64,000 nucleotides of DNA, taken from contig NZ_SLXG01000002.1 of the NCBI RefSeq assembly GCF_004345725.1, positions 124,001 through 188,000 on the forward strand, written 5' to 3'. Under the pieces are notes generated by a model. That model was not told the origin of the DNA and did no database searches. It saw nothing but the letters and a program-made list of their open reading frames with translations. The translations under genes and the position numbers were made by a program. How positions within the stretch are numbered: the first letter of the stretch is position 1; every line of letters begins with the position of its first letter. Of this stretch, positions 45,306-53,887 are shown one piece after another. The stretch comes from Crenobacter luteus. GTDB lineage: Bacteria; Pseudomonadota; Gammaproteobacteria; Burkholderiales; Chromobacteriaceae.

Positions 45306-47768
45306 ATGACAGTCTCTTTCCTTCCTGCGTCTCAGGGCGGCGTCTGGCGCCGTCTGCCGGCCGTCGTCTTCACGCTGCTGCTGGGCTTGGGCTACGTCGT
45401 CAGCGGCAAGCTCAGCCTGCTGCTCGCGATCGCGCCCGGCTACGCGTCGGCCATCTTTCCGCCGGCCGGCGTCGCGATCGCCGCCGCCTTCGTCGCGGGG
45501 CGGCGCGCCTGGCCCGGCGTCTTCCTCGGCTCGCTGCTGCTCAATCTGTGGGTCGGCGCCGGCAGCGGCGCGACGGCCGCCGCGGCGGCGCTGCTGATCG
45601 CGCTCTCGTCGACGTTGCAGGCGGCCTGGGGCGGCGCGGCGCTGCGCCGGACGCTGGGCTATCCGGTCCGTTTCGACTGCGCGCGCGAGCTGCTGCTCTT
45701 CCATCTGCTGGCGCCGCTGCTCTGCCTGGTGAGCGCCTCGCTGTCGGTGGCCGCGCTGGTCGCGCTCGACATCGTGCCCGCCGGCCATTTCGCGGCGCAC
45801 TGGCTGCGCTGGTGGATAGGCGACACGCTCGGCCTGCTGGTCGTGCTGCCGCTGGCGCTGGTCTGTTGCGGCGCGCCGCGCGGCTTGTGGCGGCGGCGCG
45901 CCACGACCGTCGCCCTGCCCATGCTCGTCGCCTTCGCGGCGCTGACGGCGCTCTACGTGCAGGTCAGCCGCTGGGAGGAGGCCGACGCGCTGACGGCGTT
46001 CCACCTCCAGTCGCGCCGTCTGGCCGACACCTTCCAGCGCCGCCTCGACGAGCAGGCGGCCTTGCTCGAGCAGGCGGAAGGGCTGTTCGCCGGCGGCGGT
46101 CCGGTCGACGCGGAGCGTTTCGCGCGTTTCGCCGAAAAGCCGCTGCGGCGCTACCCGACCATCCTGGCCATCGAGTGGGCGCCGCGCGTGACGGCCGCCG
46201 ACCGCGCCGCCTTCGAGGCGCAGCACCGCCTTCGCCTGCCGGATTTCGAGATCCGCGAGGGGCGGAGCGTCTCGCGCTTCCGGCGCGCGTCGCCGCGGGC
46301 CGCGTATTACCCGGTGACCTTCATCGCCCCGATGGTGGCGCCGAACCGGGCCGCGCTCGGTTTCGACCTCGCGTCGCTGCCGGACCGCCGCGAGGCGATT
46401 GAGGCGGCGCGGCGTTCCGGCACGGTGGTCGCGAGCACGCCGCTCAGGCTGGTGCTCGCGCAAAAAAGCGGCCTGCTGCTGATGCAGACGGTGCGGCGCC
46501 CGGACGGGACGGAGGGGATGGTGCTGACGGTGCTGCGCGCCGCCGATTTCGTCGAAAAGCTGCTGCCGGACGCCGCGGCCATCCTGCACATCCGCTTGGT
46601 CGACGCCGGCACCGGGCAGTCGCTGTACGACAGCTTCGGCAGCCCGGCGGCGAGGCCGCTCTTGGCGACCGAGGTCGTGTTCGGCGGCCGCCGCTACCGG
46701 CTGGAAACCGCGCCCAGGCCCTCGTACGTCGCGGCGCGCCAGGGCTGGCAGAGCTGGATCGTGCTCGCCGCCGGGACGCTGGGCTGCGGCCTGCTCGGCG
46801 CGCTGCTGATGCTGGCGACCGGCCACACCGCGCGGGTCGCGGCGCAGGTGCGCGAGCGGACGGCCGCGCTGCGCGACAGCGAGGCGCGCGTGCTCGAGAT
46901 CGCCTCGACCCTGGCCGAGGGGGTGTACGTGCTCGACGACGACGGCCGCGTCGTGTTCGTCAACCCGGAAGCCTGCCGGCTGCTGGGCCGGCCGGAGTAC
47001 GAGATCCTCGGCCGCAAGGCGCACGCGCTGTTCCACCACATGCACGCCGACCGCTCGCCGCTCTTGCCCGAGGCCAGCCCGCTGCTGAAGGTGCTGCGCT
47101 CGGGCGGGCGCTGGCGCGGCCAGGCGACCTTCTGGCGCCAGGACGGCGAGGCGCTGCCGGTCGAGGTCAGCGCGGCAGCCATCCTGCGCGAGGGGCGCAG
47201 CGCCGGCGCGGTGATCGCGTTCAGCGACATTTCCGAGCGCCTGCGGCTGGAGGCGACCCTCAGGCGCGAGGCGAGCCACGACGCGCTGACCGAGCTGCCC
47301 AACCGCCGGCTGTTCATGCGCCGGCTGCAGCGCGCGCTCGACCGCGCCGAACGCAGCGGCCGTGCCGGCGCGGTGCTGTTCCTCGACCTGGACGGCTTCA
47401 AGCAGATCAACGACGCCTACGGCCACGAGGTCGGCGACGAAGTCCTCAGGCTGTTCGGCCAACGTCTGCAGGCCGCGGTGCGCAAGACCGACACCGTGGC
47501 GCGGCTGGCGGGCGACGAGTTCACCGTGCTGCTGGAGGGCTTGGCCGAGCCGTTCGACGACGCCGAGGAGATCGCGCACAAGATCGTCGCCAGCGTCGCC
47601 GCGCCGGCCATCGTCGCCACCCGCGCCATCACGCTGGCGACCAGCGTCGGCATCGCGGTGTTCCGCCCCGGGCAGCGCCTGACGCCGGATGCGGTGCTGA
47701 GCGGCGCCGACGCGGCGATGTACCGCGCGAAGATGACGGGCCGCAACGGCATCGCCTGCAAGGCCTGA
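45306..47768 (+). CDS. Membrane diguanylate cyclase, MASE1-CHASE-PAS-AGDEF
   Basis: An 820-residue signalling protein. A MASE1 region of about eight membrane helices covers about 15-215 (SGKLSLLLAIAPGYASAIFPPAG). A periplasmic CHASE sensor follows (about 235-430), then a membrane helix near 450, a PAS domain (about 490-610) and a GGDEF domain (about 630-795). The active motif reads RLAGDEFTVLLE; AGDEF is a variant seen in active cyclases. An RxxD inhibitory site (RKTD) precedes it. The ATG at 45306 comes a few bases after a near-copy of the 9-mer repeat; no clear ribosome site is visible. Confidence 0.86.
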   Translation: MTVSFLPASQGGVWRRLPAVVFTLLLGLGYVVSGKLSLLLAIAPGYASAIFPPAGVAIAAAFVAGRRAWPGVFLGSLLLNLWVGAGSGATAAAAALLIALSSTLQAAWGGAALRRTLGYPVRFDCARELLLFHLLAPLLCLVSASLSVAALVALDIVPAGHFAAHWLRWWIGDTLGLLVVLPLALVCCGAPRGLWRRRATTVALPMLVAFAALTALYVQVSRWEEADALTAFHLQSRRLADTFQRRLDEQAALLEQAEGLFAGGGPVDAERFARFAEKPLRRYPTILAIEWAPRVTAADRAAFEAQHRLRLPDFEIREGRSVSRFRRASPRAAYYPVTFIAPMVAPNRAALGFDLASLPDRREAIEAARRSGTVVASTPLRLVLAQKSGLLLMQTVRRPDGTEGMVLTVLRAADFVEKLLPDAAAILHIRLVDAGTGQSLYDSFGSPAARPLLATEVVFGGRRYRLETAPRPSYVAARQGWQSWIVLAAGTLGCGLLGALLMLATGHTARVAAQVRERTAALRDSEARVLEIASTLAEGVYVLDDDGRVVFVNPEACRLLGRPEYEILGRKAHALFHHMHADRSPLLPEASPLLKVLRSGGRWRGQATFWRQDGEALPVEVSAAAILREGRSAGAVIAFSDISERLRLEATLRREASHDALTELPNRRLFMRRLQRALDRAERSGRAGAVLFLDLDGFKQINDAYGHEVGDEVLRLFGQRLQAAVRKTDTVARLAGDEFTVLLEGLAEPFDDAEEIAHKIVASVAAPAIVATRAITLATSVGIAVFRPGQRLTPDAVLSGADAAMYRAKMTGRNGIACKA

Positions 47769-47898
47769 GCCTGCCGTCGCGGCAGGGGCTTGCCGCTTGC
47801 GCTGCCAGCCAGGCCGGGGCGCTCGTCGAGCGCAATCTGGTACAAGACCGCCGCCGCCGCGCTGCCTAGACTGGCCGCATTCGATGGAGGAATGCGTC

Positions 47899-48867
47899 AT
47901 GGGGATGGGTATCGTATACGCGCTGGCCGCCGGCCTGATGTGGGGGCTGGTGTTCGTCGGCCCTCTGTTGCTGCCGGGCTATCCGGCGGCGTTGCAGTCG
48001 GTGGGGCGCTATCTCGCCTTCGGCTTGATCGCGCTGCCGTTCGCCTGGTTCGACCGTGCCGCGCTGCGGCAACTGAGCCGGGCCGACTGGCTGGAGGCGC
48101 TCAGGCTCGCGCTGGTCGGCAACCTCATCTATTACCTGTGCCTGGCCAGCGCCATCCAGCGCACCGGCGCGCCGCTGCCGACGATGATCATCGGCACGTT
48201 GCCGGTGGTGATCGCCGTCAGCGCCAACCTGCGCAACGCGCGGCGCGACGGCCGCTTGCCGTGGGCGCGGCTGGCGCCGTCGCTGTTGCTGATCGCCGCC
48301 GGCATCGCCTGCGTCAACCAGGTCGAACTGGCCGCGCTGCGCCACGACCCGGATGCCGACCTGACGCGCTACGCCAGCGGGGTGATGCTGGCCCTGCTGG
48401 CGGTGGCTTGCTGGACCTGGTACCCGTTACGCAACGCCGACTGGTTGCGCGCGCACCCCGACCGCAGCCCGCGCAGCTGGGCGACCGCCCAAGGCGTGGC
48501 GACGCTGCCGCTGGCGCTGATCGGCTACGCGCTGTTGTGGGGGGGCATGGAGGCCGCCGGCAGCGGGTTCGCGATGCCATTCGGCCCGCATCCGATGGCG
48601 TTTGTCGGCCTGATGGCGGTGCTGGGCCTGTGCGCCTCGTGGCTCGGCACCCTGTGCTGGAACGAAGCCAGCCAGCGCCTGCCCACGGCGCTGGCCGGGC
48701 AGTTGATCGTGTTCGAGACGCTGGCGGCGCTGGCTTACGCCTTCCTGTTGCGCGGCGAGTGGCCGCGGCCGCTGACGCTCGCCGGCATCGCGCTGCTGAT
48801 CGCCGGGGTGCTGTGGGCCGTGAGGGTGAGGCCGGAGCCGGTGGTGGCGACGGAGCACGGCGCCTAG
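47899..48867 (+). CDS. EamA/DMT-family membrane transporter
   Basis: A 322-residue inner-membrane protein with about ten predicted helices in two EamA repeats (ALAAGLMWGLVFVGPLLLP at the N-terminus, and a second repeat starting near residue 160). The family exports amino acids, drugs or metabolites; the substrate is unknown. The start at 47899 is chosen because GGAGGAA (47886-47892) is well placed. A CTGGTAC near 47838 and the gap after the GGDEF gene suggest its own promoter. Confidence 0.83.
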   Translation: MGMGIVYALAAGLMWGLVFVGPLLLPGYPAALQSVGRYLAFGLIALPFAWFDRAALRQLSRADWLEALRLALVGNLIYYLCLASAIQRTGAPLPTMIIGTLPVVIAVSANLRNARRDGRLPWARLAPSLLLIAAGIACVNQVELAALRHDPDADLTRYASGVMLALLAVACWTWYPLRNADWLRAHPDRSPRSWATAQGVATLPLALIGYALLWGGMEAAGSGFAMPFGPHPMAFVGLMAVLGLCASWLGTLCWNEASQRLPTALAGQLIVFETLAALAYAFLLRGEWPRPLTLAGIALLIAGVLWAVRVRPEPVVATEHGA

Positions 48868-48930
48868 GGGACTTGGCCGGGCGGGCTGGCGCATACAGCC
48901 GTCGGCCACGCCCCCCGCGCAACGGCAAAA

Positions 48931-48967
48931 AACGAAAAGCCCGGTCGTGTGGACCGGGCTTTTCGTT
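48931..48967. terminator. Bidirectional terminator between the EamA gene and tRNA-Lys
   Basis: A 16-bp stem AACGAAAAGCCCGGTC / GACCGGGCTTTTCGTT with a 5-base loop. Its A and T runs serve both strands. It starts 10 bases from the tRNA 3' end. Confidence 0.85.
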
Positions 48968-48976
48968 TGAAACGTT

Positions 48977-49052
48977 TGGTGGGTCGTGCAAGATTCGAAC
49001 TTGCGACCAACGGATTAAAAGTCCGCTGCTCTACCAGCTGAGCTAACGACCC
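48977..49052 (-). tRNA. tRNA-Lys (anticodon TTT), distal copy
   Basis: A 76-nt cloverleaf on the minus strand. The acceptor stem starts GGGTCGT, the D-arm is TAGCTCAGCTGGTAGAGC, the anticodon loop is CTTTTAA, the T-arm contains GTTCGAATC and CCA is encoded. It is identical to the next copy. Confidence 0.96.
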
Positions 49053-49066
49053 CCTCTGGGTCTCGG

Positions 49067-49142
49067 TGGTGGGTCGTGCAAGATTCGAACTTGCGACCAA
49101 CGGATTAAAAGTCCGCTGCTCTACCAGCTGAGCTAACGACCC
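49067..49142 (-). tRNA. tRNA-Lys (anticodon TTT), promoter-proximal copy
   Basis: Identical 76-nt sequence to the copy at 48977, separated from it by 14 bases. Both are read from the promoter at 49156-49184. Confidence 0.96.
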
Positions 49143-49155
49143 CCGAGAGACCGCA

Positions 49156-49184
49156 ACTATATAGATGGCTTGCGGGGGTGTCAA
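49156..49184 (-). promoter_or_regulatory. Near-consensus sigma-70 promoter of the tRNA-Lys pair
   Basis: On the minus strand TTGACA (complement of 49179-49184), a 17-base spacer and TATAGT (complement of 49156-49161). The first tRNA base lies 13 bases downstream of the -10 box. This is the best promoter in the window. Confidence 0.88.
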
Positions 49185-49304
49185 CACCTTGTTTCGGGTT
49201 TTTTTCGCCTATTGCCGTCGATCGTCCGTAAACTTCTGTTTCAAAAGGAACTTGATGGCGCAGGAAATGTCCCCATATGCTCGGCGTGGCGTCGAGCCTA
49301 TTGT

Positions 49305-49619
49305 TCAGGCGACGCCGTCGCGCAGCCAGTCAAGATAGGCGGGCAGGCCGGCGGCCAGCGGCACGGCGACGATTTCCGCTACCTCGTAGGGGTGCAGCTC
49401 GGCCAACCTTGCCTCGAGCGCCGGGTAACGTTCGGCGGTGGTCTTGATCAGCATCGGCACCTCGGCGGCGGTTTCGACGGCGCCCTGCCAGCGGTATACC
49501 GAGCGGCAGGGCGCGAGCAGGTTGACGCAGGCGGCGAGCCGTTCGCCGACCAGCGTCTCGGCCAGACGGCTTGCGGTATCGTCGTCCGGTGCGTTACACA
49601 ATACGATCCATTCATTCAT
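49305..49619 (-). CDS. cutA: CutA, divalent-cation tolerance protein
   Basis: A 104-residue trimeric signal-transduction-like protein. CNAPDDDTASRLAETLVGERLAACVNLL and SVYRWQGAVETAAEVPMLIKTT contain the conserved Cys and the Cu-binding region. The C-terminal half HPYEVAEIVAVPLAAGLPAYLDWL is typical. CutA affects copper tolerance by an unclear mechanism. AAGGAG lies 8 bases before the chosen ATG. The start is only 16 bases from the divergent fxsA start. Confidence 0.94.
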   Translation of the reverse strand: MNEWIVLCNAPDDDTASRLAETLVGERLAACVNLLAPCRSVYRWQGAVETAAEVPMLIKTTAERYPALEARLAELHPYEVAEIVAVPLAAGLPAYLDWLRDGVA

Positions 49620-49635
49620 CGGAAGCTCCTTATCC

Positions 49636-50064
49636 ATGCGCGGTCTCTTGTGGTTGTTCCTTCTTTATCCCGTGGCCGAGATCGTCTCGCTGATCGCGCT
49701 GACCGACAAGTTCGGCGGCGGCGCGGTGATCCTGTGGCTGATCGCCAGCGCGCTGCTCGGCCTGGCGCTGATGCGCAACCAGAAGCTCGGCATGCTGCTG
49801 TCGGCCGGCGCGCTGCTGCGCAGCGGCGGCGAGGTGTCGCTGTACAGTCTGCTGTGGCCGGTGCGCACCTTGCTGGCCGGCGTGTTGCTGATCATCCCGG
49901 GGCCGATCAGCGACGTGCTCGCGCTGCTGCTGCTGTTGCCGTTCAAGGGGCCGAGCGTGCGCATGCCGCCGCGCGCGGCGCGTCCGGCGGAGCCGGGCGA
50001 CGTGATCGACGGCGAGTTCCGCCGCGTCGACGAGCCGGTCGACCCGCAGCGGCGTCTGCACTGA
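49636..50064 (+). CDS. fxsA: FxsA-family membrane protein
   Basis: A 142-residue membrane protein. Helices lie at about residues 4-45 and 75-100, with LFLLYPVAEIVSLIALTDKFGGG and LLIIPGPISDVLALLLLLPF as FxsA signatures. FxsA in E. coli modulates exclusion of phage T7 when over-expressed; the cellular role is unclear. The C-terminal cytoplasmic tail ends in DGEFRRVDEP, a motif usual in the family. It is divergent from cutA with interleaved ribosome sites. Confidence 0.88.
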   Translation: MRGLLWLFLLYPVAEIVSLIALTDKFGGGAVILWLIASALLGLALMRNQKLGMLLSAGALLRSGGEVSLYSLLWPVRTLLAGVLLIIPGPISDVLALLLLLPFKGPSVRMPPRAARPAEPGDVIDGEFRRVDEPVDPQRRLH

Positions 50065-50226
50065 GCCGCCGCCGCGCCCGGGGCATGACATGGGCAAAGC
50101 GGGGCTTGCCGTCGCCCTGCCGGCCCGTTAGTCTCGACGGATGCGGTTTCGCCTTCTTTCCGGCGCGCCGCACTCCCTCGGAGCGCCTTCGGCAGAGTTC
50201 TGCCAGCTTTCTTTAGGAGATCGAGC

Positions 50227-50691
50227 ATGGATATCGGCATTTCCCCGCAAGACCGCGCAGAGATCGCCCAGGGGCTGTCGCGCCTGCTGGCCGACACCTA
50301 CACCTTGTACCTGAAGACCCACAATTTCCACTGGAACGTCACCGGCCCGCAGTTCCGTACGCTGCACCTGATGTTCGAGGAACAGTACAACGAGCTGTGG
50401 CTGGCGGTCGACCTGGTCGCCGAGCGCATCCGCACCCTCGGCCACCCGGCGCCGGGCAGCTACGGCCAGTTCGCCAAGCTGACCGCGATCAAGGACGCCG
50501 ACGGCGTGCCGCCGGCCGACGAGATGATCCGCCAGCTGGTCGAAGGCCACGAGACGGTGTGCCGCACCGCGCGCTCGCTGTTCGACGTCGTCGACCGCGC
50601 CAGCGACGAGCCCTCGGCCGACCTCCTGACCCAGCGCCTGCAGGTGCACGAAAAGACCGCGTGGATGCTGCGCAGCCTGCTCGAAGGCTGA
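50227..50691 (+). CDS. dps: Dps, DNA-binding ferritin-like protein
   Basis: A 154-residue four-helix protein. The ferroxidase residues at the dimer interface are seen in [31 protein letters not shown] (His near 32 and 36, Asp/Glu near 47-52). Dps forms 12-mers that store iron and shield DNA from peroxide. The lysine-rich N-terminal tail of E. coli Dps is absent, so DNA binding may be weak. TTTAGGAGATCG precedes the ATG. It belongs functionally with the bacterioferritin gene 5 kb away. Confidence 0.93.
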   Translation: MDIGISPQDRAEIAQGLSRLLADTYTLYLKTHNFHWNVTGPQFRTLHLMFEEQYNELWLAVDLVAERIRTLGHPAPGSYGQFAKLTAIKDADGVPPADEMIRQLVEGHETVCRTARSLFDVVDRASDEPSADLLTQRLQVHEKTAWMLRSLLEG

Positions 50692-50772
50692 GCGCCGCTC
50701 TCGCGTCCCCGCAAGGCCGGTAGCGGCGGCCCGTGCTAGACTGGCCGCCACGCCCGGCTTGTGTCTTTGTCC

Positions 50773-51633
50773 ATGAGTGCTTCTTCGCGCGGCCCGTCCG
50801 TTTCCGTCTTCGCCGGGACCTTGCTGGTCTCCGCGCTGCTGCATCTCGCCTTGCTGGTGAGCGCGCGACTGCCCGACTTGGGTGTGCCGACACTGCCTGC
50901 GCGGACGGCGCTGACGGTGTCGCTGCGCGCCGTACCGCCGGCCGTCGCGGCGCCGGTCGCCGCCGAGGCGGGGGACGAGGCCGGCCGCGCGCCGCCGGCC
51001 CGGCCACCCGCGCCGCGGCGGGCCGAAGCCGCGGCGGTGCCACGCGCTGCGCGCCGCGCCCCGGCGCCCGCGGCGCCAGCCGGGCCCGTGCCTGCAGCGC
51101 CTGCGCCGCGCGCCGGGCCGCCGGCCGAGGCCAGACCGGTCCCGCCGCCCGCCGCCAGCGAGCCGACGCTCCCCGCGGCGGGTGGCCTCGGCCTGTTGGC
51201 CGAGGCGCGGCAGCTGGCGCGCGGCGTCGGCGCGACGGCGGAGGCGGTCGAGGCCGCGCCGGCGGCCGCCGGCGGCCGCCAGAAGGCCGTTTACGGCGCC
51301 AGCGCGCGTGGGCCGGACTGGGCGCGTTACCTCGAGGACTGGCGGCTCAAGGTCGAGCGCGTCGGTTCCCTGAACTACCCTGAGGAGGCGCGTCGCCGGC
51401 AACTGACCGGCGGGCCGCTGTTGACCGTGCTGATCGACGCCGACGGCGGTCTGCGCTCGGTGAAGGTCCGCCGCAGCTCGGGGCAGCCGGTGCTCGACGA
51501 GGCGGCCGCGAACATCGTGCGGCTCGCCGCGCCGTTCGCGCCGTTCCCGCCGGCCCTGGCCGAGCGCTACGCCACCCTCGAAATCACCCGCCGGTGGACC
51601 TTCACCGCCGACAACCGGCTTAGCAGCCAGTAA
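50773..51633 (+). CDS. TonB-like energy transducer
   Basis: A 286-residue protein with one N-terminal membrane helix (about 15-35: GTLLVSALLHLALLVSA). A very long Pro/Ala-rich stalk follows (about 60-160). The C-terminal TonB/TolA-like domain covers about 190-286 (SLNYPEEARRRQLTGGPLLTVLID, VKVRRSSGQPVLDEAAANIVRLA). It would couple an ExbB-ExbD motor to an outer-membrane receptor, but neither exbB/exbD nor a receptor lies nearby. The ATG at 50773 is preferred to a GTG at 50761. The next gene starts 9 bases on, so they are probably co-transcribed. Confidence 0.8.
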   Translation: MSASSRGPSVSVFAGTLLVSALLHLALLVSARLPDLGVPTLPARTALTVSLRAVPPAVAAPVAAEAGDEAGRAPPARPPAPRRAEAAAVPRAARRAPAPAAPAGPVPAAPAPRAGPPAEARPVPPPAASEPTLPAAGGLGLLAEARQLARGVGATAEAVEAAPAAAGGRQKAVYGASARGPDWARYLEDWRLKVERVGSLNYPEEARRRQLTGGPLLTVLIDADGGLRSVKVRRSSGQPVLDEAAANIVRLAAPFAPFPPALAERYATLEITRRWTFTADNRLSSQ

Positions 51634-51641
51634 GGATCGTC

Positions 51642-52007
51642 ATGTACGAAGTCAACCGCAGCGTCGCCCTCCTGCGCCCGAAGGCGCCTTTTCTCGACTG
51701 GCTCCAGTCGCTGCCCGGCGACGTGTCGGCGCTGCCGTCGCTCGACGAGCTGCGCGGCGACTGCAACGCGCTGCTGATCCCGGCCGCCGACGACTACGCG
51801 AGCGCCGAGGATTTCGTGCGCGCGCAGTACCGCGCGCTGTTCGCCGCCGAGCTGGCCGACTGGTGCGACGACGAGGCGCTGTGGCCGGCGCCCTTGACCC
51901 CGACATTGTTTACCGAGTGGTTCGAGGTGGAGATCCATTCGGTACTGACCGACCTGGTCGACGCCGCGCTCGAGCGGGAGCCGTTCGTTCCGCTCGACCT
52001 GGGCTGA
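51642..52007 (+). CDS. Conserved uncharacterised 121-residue protein
   Basis: A short acidic soluble protein starting MYEVNRSVALLRPKAPFLDWL. It is rich in Trp and Asp/Glu near FAAELADWCDDEALWP and ends FVPLDLG. I recall similar hypothetical proteins in other beta- and gammaproteobacteria, but I cannot name a family or function. No signal peptide or motif for catalysis is seen. It follows the TonB-like gene by 9 bases with GTAAGGATCGTC as ribosome site. Confidence 0.75.
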   Translation: MYEVNRSVALLRPKAPFLDWLQSLPGDVSALPSLDELRGDCNALLIPAADDYASAEDFVRAQYRALFAAELADWCDDEALWPAPLTPTLFTEWFEVEIHSVLTDLVDAALEREPFVPLDLG

Positions 52008-52052
52008 GCCCCGCGCGGCGGCCTACAACACGCCACCGTCACGAGGAATCAC

Positions 52053-52469
52053 ATGCCGCATCAAACATATATCAAGGTAAGGGGCTATCATCTCGATCTC
52101 TACGGCCACGTGAACAACGCGCGCTACCTCGAGTTTCTCGAGGAGGCGCGCTGGACCTTCTTCGAGGAGCACGGCGATTTGCCGTGGTTCCTCGCGTCGG
52201 GGCTTGCGCTGGTGGTGGTCAACATCAACATCGACTACCGCCGGCCGGCGCTGATGAACGAGGAGCTCGCGGTGTCGACCGGGGTCGCGGAAATCGGCCG
52301 CCGCAGCGCGGTGATGCGCCAGAAGGTCACGCTGGCCGGCACCGACACCGTGGTCGCCGAGGCCGCCGTGACCTTCGTCGTCTACGACGGCCAGGCCGGG
52401 CGCGCCGTCGAACTCGGCGGTCGCCTCAAGGAACTTCTCGAGGCGATGCGCGACCAAGACGCAAACTGA
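52053..52469 (+). CDS. Hot-dog-fold acyl-CoA thioesterase (4HBT/YbgC-like)
   Basis: A 138-residue hot-dog protein. YHLDLYGHVNNARYLEFLEEARW near residues 12-34 carries the catalytic Asp and the HVNN loop of the 4-hydroxybenzoyl-CoA thioesterase group. VVVNINIDYRRPALMNEELAVST continues the fold. It hydrolyses an acyl-CoA, probably short or medium chain. ybgC normally sits at the head of the tol operon; this candidate is 48 kb from tolR, so whether it is the tol-associated enzyme is open. Confidence 0.85.
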   Translation: MPHQTYIKVRGYHLDLYGHVNNARYLEFLEEARWTFFEEHGDLPWFLASGLALVVVNINIDYRRPALMNEELAVSTGVAEIGRRSAVMRQKVTLAGTDTVVAEAAVTFVVYDGQAGRAVELGGRLKELLEAMRDQDAN

Positions 52470-52487
52470 CAAGCAGGAATCCGCAGA

Positions 52488-52979
52488 ATGAAAAAAGCCA
52501 TCGTCGCGATCGCAGGTGTGCTGGTGCTGGCGCTGGCCGGCTACGCCTTGTGGTTCGATACGCCGCGCGCGCCGCAGGTGAGCTACACCTCGATCGGCGG
52601 CCAGACCGCGAGCACCGACAGCCTCAAGGGCAAGGTGGTGCTGGTCAACTTCTGGGCGACCAGCTGCCCGGGTTGCATCCAGGAAATGCCGCAGCTGAAG
52701 GCGACGCACGAGCGCTTCGCGCCGCGGGGCTACGAGACCGTCGCGGTCGCGATGAGCTACGACCCGCCGCACTACGTGCAGGCCTACGTGAAGGACAAGC
52801 AACTGCCGTTCTTCGTCGTGCTCGACAGCCAGGGGGCGATCGCCAAGGCCTTCGGCGACGTGCAGCTGACGCCGACCTCGGTGCTGATCGGCAAGGACGG
52901 CACGGTGATCAAGCGCTTCGTCGGCGTGCCGGACTTCACCGAGCTGAACGGTCTGATCGAAAAGGCGATCGGGGCCTGA
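52488..52979 (+). CDS. TlpA/ResA-like membrane-anchored thioredoxin
   Basis: A 163-residue protein. An uncleaved N-terminal anchor or signal covers about 3-23. The periplasmic thioredoxin fold has the active site WATSCPGCIQEMP near residue 57, and the cis-proline loop LTPTSVLIGKDG near 127. CPGC is a less common dithiol pair than CxPC. TlpA-type proteins reduce apocytochrome c or other periplasmic disulfides; a role with a particular client is not shown. It follows the thioesterase gene by 18 bases and is closed by a strong terminator. Confidence 0.88.
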   Translation: MKKAIVAIAGVLVLALAGYALWFDTPRAPQVSYTSIGGQTASTDSLKGKVVLVNFWATSCPGCIQEMPQLKATHERFAPRGYETVAVAMSYDPPHYVQAYVKDKQLPFFVVLDSQGAIAKAFGDVQLTPTSVLIGKDGTVIKRFVGVPDFTELNGLIEKAIGA

Positions 52980-53000
52980 GCGGCGCGCGCGCAAAAAGAC

Positions 53001-53025
53001 ACCCCCGCCGAGGCGGGGGTTTTTT
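53001..53025 (+). terminator. Intrinsic terminator after the TlpA-like gene
   Basis: Stem ACCCCCGCC-GA-GGCGGGGGT followed directly by a run of T. Confidence 0.9.
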
Positions 53026-53063
53026 CGTCGGGTGCCGGCCGCAGGCCCGCGGTCGGCCGGGCG

Positions 53064-53822
53064 TCAGCGTCGCTCGCCGCACACCGGGCAGCCCGGGTCG
53101 CGCGGCACGCGCATCTGGCGGATGTCGCCCGAGAGCGCGTCGTACAGCGTCAGTCGGCCCAGCGACGGCCCGATGCCCGCCAGAAGCTTGACCGCCTCGA
53201 CCGCTTGCAGGCTGCCGATCACGCCGACCAAGGGCGACAGCACGCCGAAGGTCGCGCACGGGCCGTCGGTCGCCTCGCCCTCCTCGGGGAACAGGCAGTG
53301 GTAGCAAGGCGAGGTCTCGACGCGCGGGTCGAACACCGCCAGTTGGCCGGAAAAGCGCACCGCCGCGCCGGAAACCAGCGGCACGCGCGCGACGACCGCC
53401 GCCCGGTTGACCGCGTGGCGGGTCGCGAAGTTGTCCGAGCAGTCGAGCACCACGTCGTGCGCCGCGACGAGCTCGGCCAACCTTGCGCCTTCGAGCCGCT
53501 CGGCGAGCGGCACGACACGGATGTCCGGGTTCATCGCGCGCATGCGGCGCGCGGCCGATTCGGCTTTGCCGTGGCCGAGGCTCGCGCTGTCGTGCGCGAT
53601 CTGGCGCTGCAGGTTGGTCAGCTCGACCACGTCGTCGTCGACGACGGTCAGCGTGCCGACGCCGGCGCTGGCCAGGTACAGCGCCACCGGCGAGCCGAGC
53701 CCGCCGGCGCCGACGATCAGCGCGCGCGCGTTCAGAAGGCGCGTCTGGCCCTCGATGTCGATCTCGGGCAGCAGGATGTGGCGGCTGTAGCGCAATAGCG
53801 CCTGGTCGTTCAATTCGGTCAT
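53064..53822 (-). CDS. moeB: MoeB/ThiF-family adenylyltransferase
   Basis: A 252-residue E1-like enzyme that adenylates the C-terminus of a sulfur-carrier protein such as MoaD or ThiS. The start LNDQALLRYSRHILLPEIDIEG is canonical. The nucleotide loop is VGAGGLGSPVALYLASAGVG near residue 35. The Asp/Arg residues are in VDDDVVELTNLQRQIAH, and VLDCSDNFATRH is conserved. Two zinc pairs, PCYHCLF and CPVCGE, are present. The ATG at 53822 is preferred to a GTG at 53834. moaD or thiS is not in the window, so the choice between MoeB and ThiF roles is open. Confidence 0.88.
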   Translation of the reverse strand: MTELNDQALLRYSRHILLPEIDIEGQTRLLNARALIVGAGGLGSPVALYLASAGVGTLTVVDDDVVELTNLQRQIAHDSASLGHGKAESAARRMRAMNPDIRVVPLAERLEGARLAELVAAHDVVLDCSDNFATRHAVNRAAVVARVPLVSGAAVRFSGQLAVFDPRVETSPCYHCLFPEEGEATDGPCATFGVLSPLVGVIGSLQAVEAVKLLAGIGPSLGRLTLYDALSGDIRQMRVPRDPGCPVCGERR

Positions 53823-53838
53823 GTTCGGCTTCACAACA

Positions 53839-53863
53839 AAAAGGGCCGCGCAGGCGGCCCCGG
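53839..53863 (-). terminator. Intrinsic terminator of the ntrY-ntrX transcript
   Basis: On the minus strand GGGCCGC / GCGGCCC arms followed by TTTTTGTTG. It lies between ntrX and moeB. Confidence 0.8.
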
Positions 53864-53887
53864 TTTTCGCGCGTCGGTCGCGACGGC

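Noticed and set aside
48977-49142. Tandem tRNA-Lys genes as a phage or island attachment site
   Set aside because: Both tRNAs are complete, and the flanks are ordinary chromosomal genes. No integrase or partial tRNA repeat is present.
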